64,000 nt of DNA from Clytia hemisphaerica. Lineage: Eukaryota > Cnidaria > Hydrozoa > Leptothecata > Clytiidae. How positions within the stretch are numbered: the first letter of the stretch is position 1; every line of letters begins with the position of its first letter. Made by a program: the position numbers and the translations under genes. The stretch covers positions 62,001 to 126,000 of the forward strand of contig CACVBU010000046.1 in NCBI GenBank assembly GCA_902728285.1, written 5' to 3'. The notes below the pieces were generated by a model, which was not told the DNA's origin, searched no databases, and worked only from the letters and a program-made list of their open reading frames with translations. This document shows, piece after piece, positions 61,326 through 64,000 of this stretch.

Positions 61326-62585
61326 ATCAAACAAATTTTGAAAAAGAAGACTTCAAAGAAAACGACTGTCTTTGTTAAATTGAATAACGCCAACATCGAG
61401 GAGGAGCAGGGCACAAATTGTGCTAGAAGTGACATCGAGGCTAGTGGGAACATCGTCATATTAAAAGACAAATATCACGATATAATGGAAAACGTTAGTG
61501 CAAAGAGCGAGGTTAAGTGTGACGTCATGGGTAGTAGTGACATCGCCAAATTTAAAGAAAATCTTCATAACGTAATGGGAAACCCTGGTGCGGAGTTTGA
61601 CGTTAAACGTAGCGTCACGGAGTTTGGGGATGTTGAATTCAAAGACAATTACCGCGACGTAGCGGAAAATCTTGGTGCGGAATTTGACGCTAAGCATGAC
61701 GTCACGGAGAGCAAGAATGTCGTCAAATTGAAAGACAAATATCACGATATAATGGAAAACGCTAGTGATAAGAGCGACACTAAGCGTGACGTCACGGAGA
61801 GTGAGGACATCGCTAGATTAAGAAACAATATCCATGACGTATTGGGGAACGATGATGCAAAAAGTGACGTTAAGCGTGACGTTACAGCGAGTGGGGACGT
61901 CGGCAGATTAAAAGACAATCACTGCGACGTGATGGGAAACAATGTTTTGGAGTTTGACGCTAACTGTGCCGTCACGGAGAACGGAAACATCTTCAGATTA
62001 AATGACAAACATCACGATGTGAGTGAAAAGGTTCCTTCAGAAAGCGACATTAACATTAAAACATTAAAAGACCACGACAAGAAGCAGTTCGTGCTAATAG
62101 GGGACGACGCATCGACGACAGTTAACAAGACAGTATGTCAACAAGATCTGAAGGTAGGTGGAAGGAGTGAATTTGAAAATATCTCATGGGAATTTGATAA
62201 TTCGACGAGTAATTTTGAGGATAGCGTTGGTAGAAGTAAACAAGATTATCCGTGGGAATTTGCTAATATGGCATGTAAATGTGAGAATACCGGATTTAAA
62301 TTTCAGGATATTGTTGCAAGAAAATTTGAACAGTTGAGTTGTTTTGAAAATAATGTCAGTAATATCGAAGATAACTCGCTTCAATTTGAAAATAACGAAA
62401 ATAAATTTGAAGATGGCTCGCGCAAATTTCAAAATATTGACAATAATACTGAAGAGAGTGAAGAAGCCGCGAATATCGAACATCCAAAAGCCAAAATTCT
62501 GACTCCGCCATCTTTGTTTATGTTTCCCAAGTGTGCAAAAGTGAAAGTAGCAGCAACGACACAAAAACAGACATCTCGCACTTGA
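61326..62585 (+). CDS. Low-complexity 30-residue-repeat protein, unidentified
   Basis: A frame of about 419 codons is open from 61326 to TGA 62583 but has no ATG until about 61482, so the true start is either there or in an unseen upstream exon. About six 30-residue repeats follow the pattern RLKDxxHDVMxNxxAxxDVK plus RDVTESxDI. They are followed by a second region with FENxx/FEDxS repeats every 8-11 residues (SEFENISWEF, LQFENNENKFEDGS). It is acidic with no membrane segment and no known domain. A diverged piece of the beginning is duplicated at 61145-61253. The opposite strand is also open for long stretches, so the region could be a coding-like minisatellite; confidence is moderate. Confidence 0.45.
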   Translation: MKQILKKKTSKKTTVFVKLNNANIEEEQGTNCARSDIEASGNIVILKDKYHDIMENVSAKSEVKCDVMGSSDIAKFKENLHNVMGNPGAEFDVKRSVTEFGDVEFKDNYRDVAENLGAEFDAKHDVTESKNVVKLKDKYHDIMENASDKSDTKRDVTESEDIARLRNNIHDVLGNDDAKSDVKRDVTASGDVGRLKDNHCDVMGNNVLEFDANCAVTENGNIFRLNDKHHDVSEKVPSESDINIKTLKDHDKKQFVLIGDDASTTVNKTVCQQDLKVGGRSEFENISWEFDNSTSNFEDSVGRSKQDYPWEFANMACKCENTGFKFQDIVARKFEQLSCFENNVSNIEDNSLQFENNENKFEDGSRKFQNIDNNTEESEEAANIEHPKAKILTPPSLFMFPKCAKVKVAATTQKQTSRT

Positions 62586-62643
62586 TTGGATATTCAAACT
62601 CGATATAATTTTAGATACACTTTTACTGTTTTTAAAAATATGT

Positions 62644-63660
62644 ATGATTTTTGAAAAAAATGACAAAAACAGAACCAAAGTTTTACTAAAATTAATTTTC
62701 AATAAAATTTACGAGGTAAATGCTTCTTTTCGGTGGCTAAACAGGTGCCATTTTCAATACAGAGCAAAGTCGACATTTATCGTCGGAGGTAGCAGTTTTG
62801 GAAACACTTTTTCGAACATATACAAATTTACGCCCCGCGTACGCAGATCTTGCCAAAGGATGCTACACTCCCTATTCTCCGTCACGGAGAGTGAGGACAT
62901 CGCTAGATTAAGAAACAATATCCATGACGTATTGGGGAACGATGATGATGCAAAAAGTGACGTTAAGCGTGACGTTACAGCGAGTGGGGACGTCGGCAGA
63001 TTAAAAGACAATCACTGCGACGTGATGGGAAACAATGTTTTGGAGTTTGACGCTAACTGTGCCGTCACGGAGAACGGAAACATCTTCAGATTAAATGACA
63101 AACATCACGATGTGAGTGAAAAAGTTCCTTCAGAAAGCGACATTAACATTAAAACATTAAAAGACCACGATAAGAAGCAATTCGTGCTAATAGGGGACGA
63201 CGCATCGACGACAGTTAACAAGACAGTATGTCAACAAGATCTGAAGGTAGGTGGAAGGAGTGAATTTGAAAATATCTCATGGGAATTTGATAATTCGACG
63301 AGTAATTTTGAGGATAGCGTTGGTAGAAGTAAACAAGATTATCCGTGGGAATTTGCTAATATGGCATGTAAATGTGAGAATACCGGATTTAAATTTCAGG
63401 ATATTGTTGCAAGAAAATTTGAACAGTTGAGTTGTTTTGAAAATAATGTCAGTAATATCGAAGATAACTCGCTTCAATTTGAAAATAACGAAAATAAATT
63501 TGAAGATGGCTCGCGCAAATTTCAAAATATTGACAATAATACTGAAGAGAGTGAAGAAGCCGCGAATATCGAACATCCAAAAGCCAAAATTCTGACTCCG
63601 CAGGAAATGGAGAAAGAAATCAATCGAATGTATGGAACTTTTTCTTCACCAGGCACATGA
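62644..63660 (+). CDS. Partial tandem copy of the repeat protein with a different C-terminus
   Basis: 62881-63600 duplicates 61791-62507 almost exactly (one extra GAT codon and a few silent changes). The frame opens at ATG 62644 with 79 unrelated codons, enters the duplicated part at VTESEDIARL and leaves it at KAKILTP with QEMEKEINRMYGTFSSPGT, whereas the first copy ends PSLFMFPKCAKVKVAATTQK then QTSRT. Which ending is ancestral is unknown. The chimeric N-terminus is probably not a real coding exon. Confidence 0.4.
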   Translation: MIFEKNDKNRTKVLLKLIFNKIYEVNASFRWLNRCHFQYRAKSTFIVGGSSFGNTFSNIYKFTPRVRRSCQRMLHSLFSVTESEDIARLRNNIHDVLGNDDDAKSDVKRDVTASGDVGRLKDNHCDVMGNNVLEFDANCAVTENGNIFRLNDKHHDVSEKVPSESDINIKTLKDHDKKQFVLIGDDASTTVNKTVCQQDLKVGGRSEFENISWEFDNSTSNFEDSVGRSKQDYPWEFANMACKCENTGFKFQDIVARKFEQLSCFENNVSNIEDNSLQFENNENKFEDGSRKFQNIDNNTEESEEAANIEHPKAKILTPQEMEKEINRMYGTFSSPGT

Positions 63661-64000
63661 AACACTTATTTAGAAAAAGCACCAATTTTGAAAAACTTAA
63701 TTTCTTAGTTACAACCCCTTCTCCCACTGGACAAATTGTCCAAAACATTGTCCCCGGTTGAAAATTATCCTCCAATTTTTTGTCCCCACTGAAAATAATT
63801 AAATAAACCAATCCTCACTTCAAAATATGATGCTTTTCTTCCCCATCCCCACTGAATTTTCTGACTCAAAAGCAAAAGAATTAAAATCCCCAGCGATAAA
63901 AAATAGGGGAATGTCAATCCCCATCGAGTTTCAGTCCGTTATTTTCATCTCCAATGGCTGAAAAAAATACTAACGGGTCTGTGTGAAGGGGGTGTTTTAC
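63661..64000. other. Window end, low complexity
   Basis: Degenerate CCCCACTGAAAATT-like segments repeat every 40-60 bp. No gene. Confidence 0.5.

Noticed and set aside
61461-62702. Minus-strand frames opposite the repeat protein (94 and 172 codons)
   Set aside because: They are hydrophobic mirror translations of the charged plus-strand repeats, with no start context or domain.

Overview
The window is nuclear DNA of an animal. It is visibly AT-rich, has spliced genes with GT-AG introns, and is crowded with transposon remnants. The secreted PAN plus ConA-like gene, the single-exon GPCR pair, the 2A-like peptide in a mobile element and the Helentron/CR1-like transposon content would suit a cnidarian or another early-branching invertebrate; this is an inference, since no species marker is present.

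Region 1-12.9 kb holds the last nine exons of B3GLCT (O-fucosylpeptide beta-1,3-glucosyltransferase, plus strand). Its introns carry a broken non-LTR retrotransposon inside a larger inverted-repeat element (about 2.0-6.0 kb), an antisense nested coiled-coil gene (9.0-10.1 kb) and several MITEs with recognisable target-site duplications. Region 15.4-21.3 kb is a five-exon coiled-coil gene of unknown identity; its last intron contains a nested stack of transposons.

Region 21.9-38.6 kb is a direct segmental duplication of about 1.63 kb (two nearly identical single-exon class A GPCR genes, minus strand) bracketing 13.5 kb. That interval contains an uninterrupted 2289-codon Helentron gene (Rep, PIF1-type helicase, C-terminal endonuclease) with an N-terminal leader, a 2A-like ribosome-skipping motif and a C76-like cysteine peptidase domain, flanked by related 9-bp tandem repeats at both ends. 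A 22-unit satellite with higher-order structure lies at 35.3 kb.

Region 42.0-54.0 kb is a seven-exon gene for a secreted protein with one PAN/Apple domain and three ConA-like domains; the reading frame is intact apart from one TAA codon in exon 3. Its introns hold more MITEs, including a second copy of the 647-bp element seen at 20 kb.

Region 54-64 kb is mostly repeats: a 743-bp fold-back element, a 1.75-kb 25-bp minisatellite, and a low-complexity 30-residue-repeat ORF partly duplicated with two different C-terminal ends. No rRNA, confident tRNA, CRISPR array or bacterial operon was seen.
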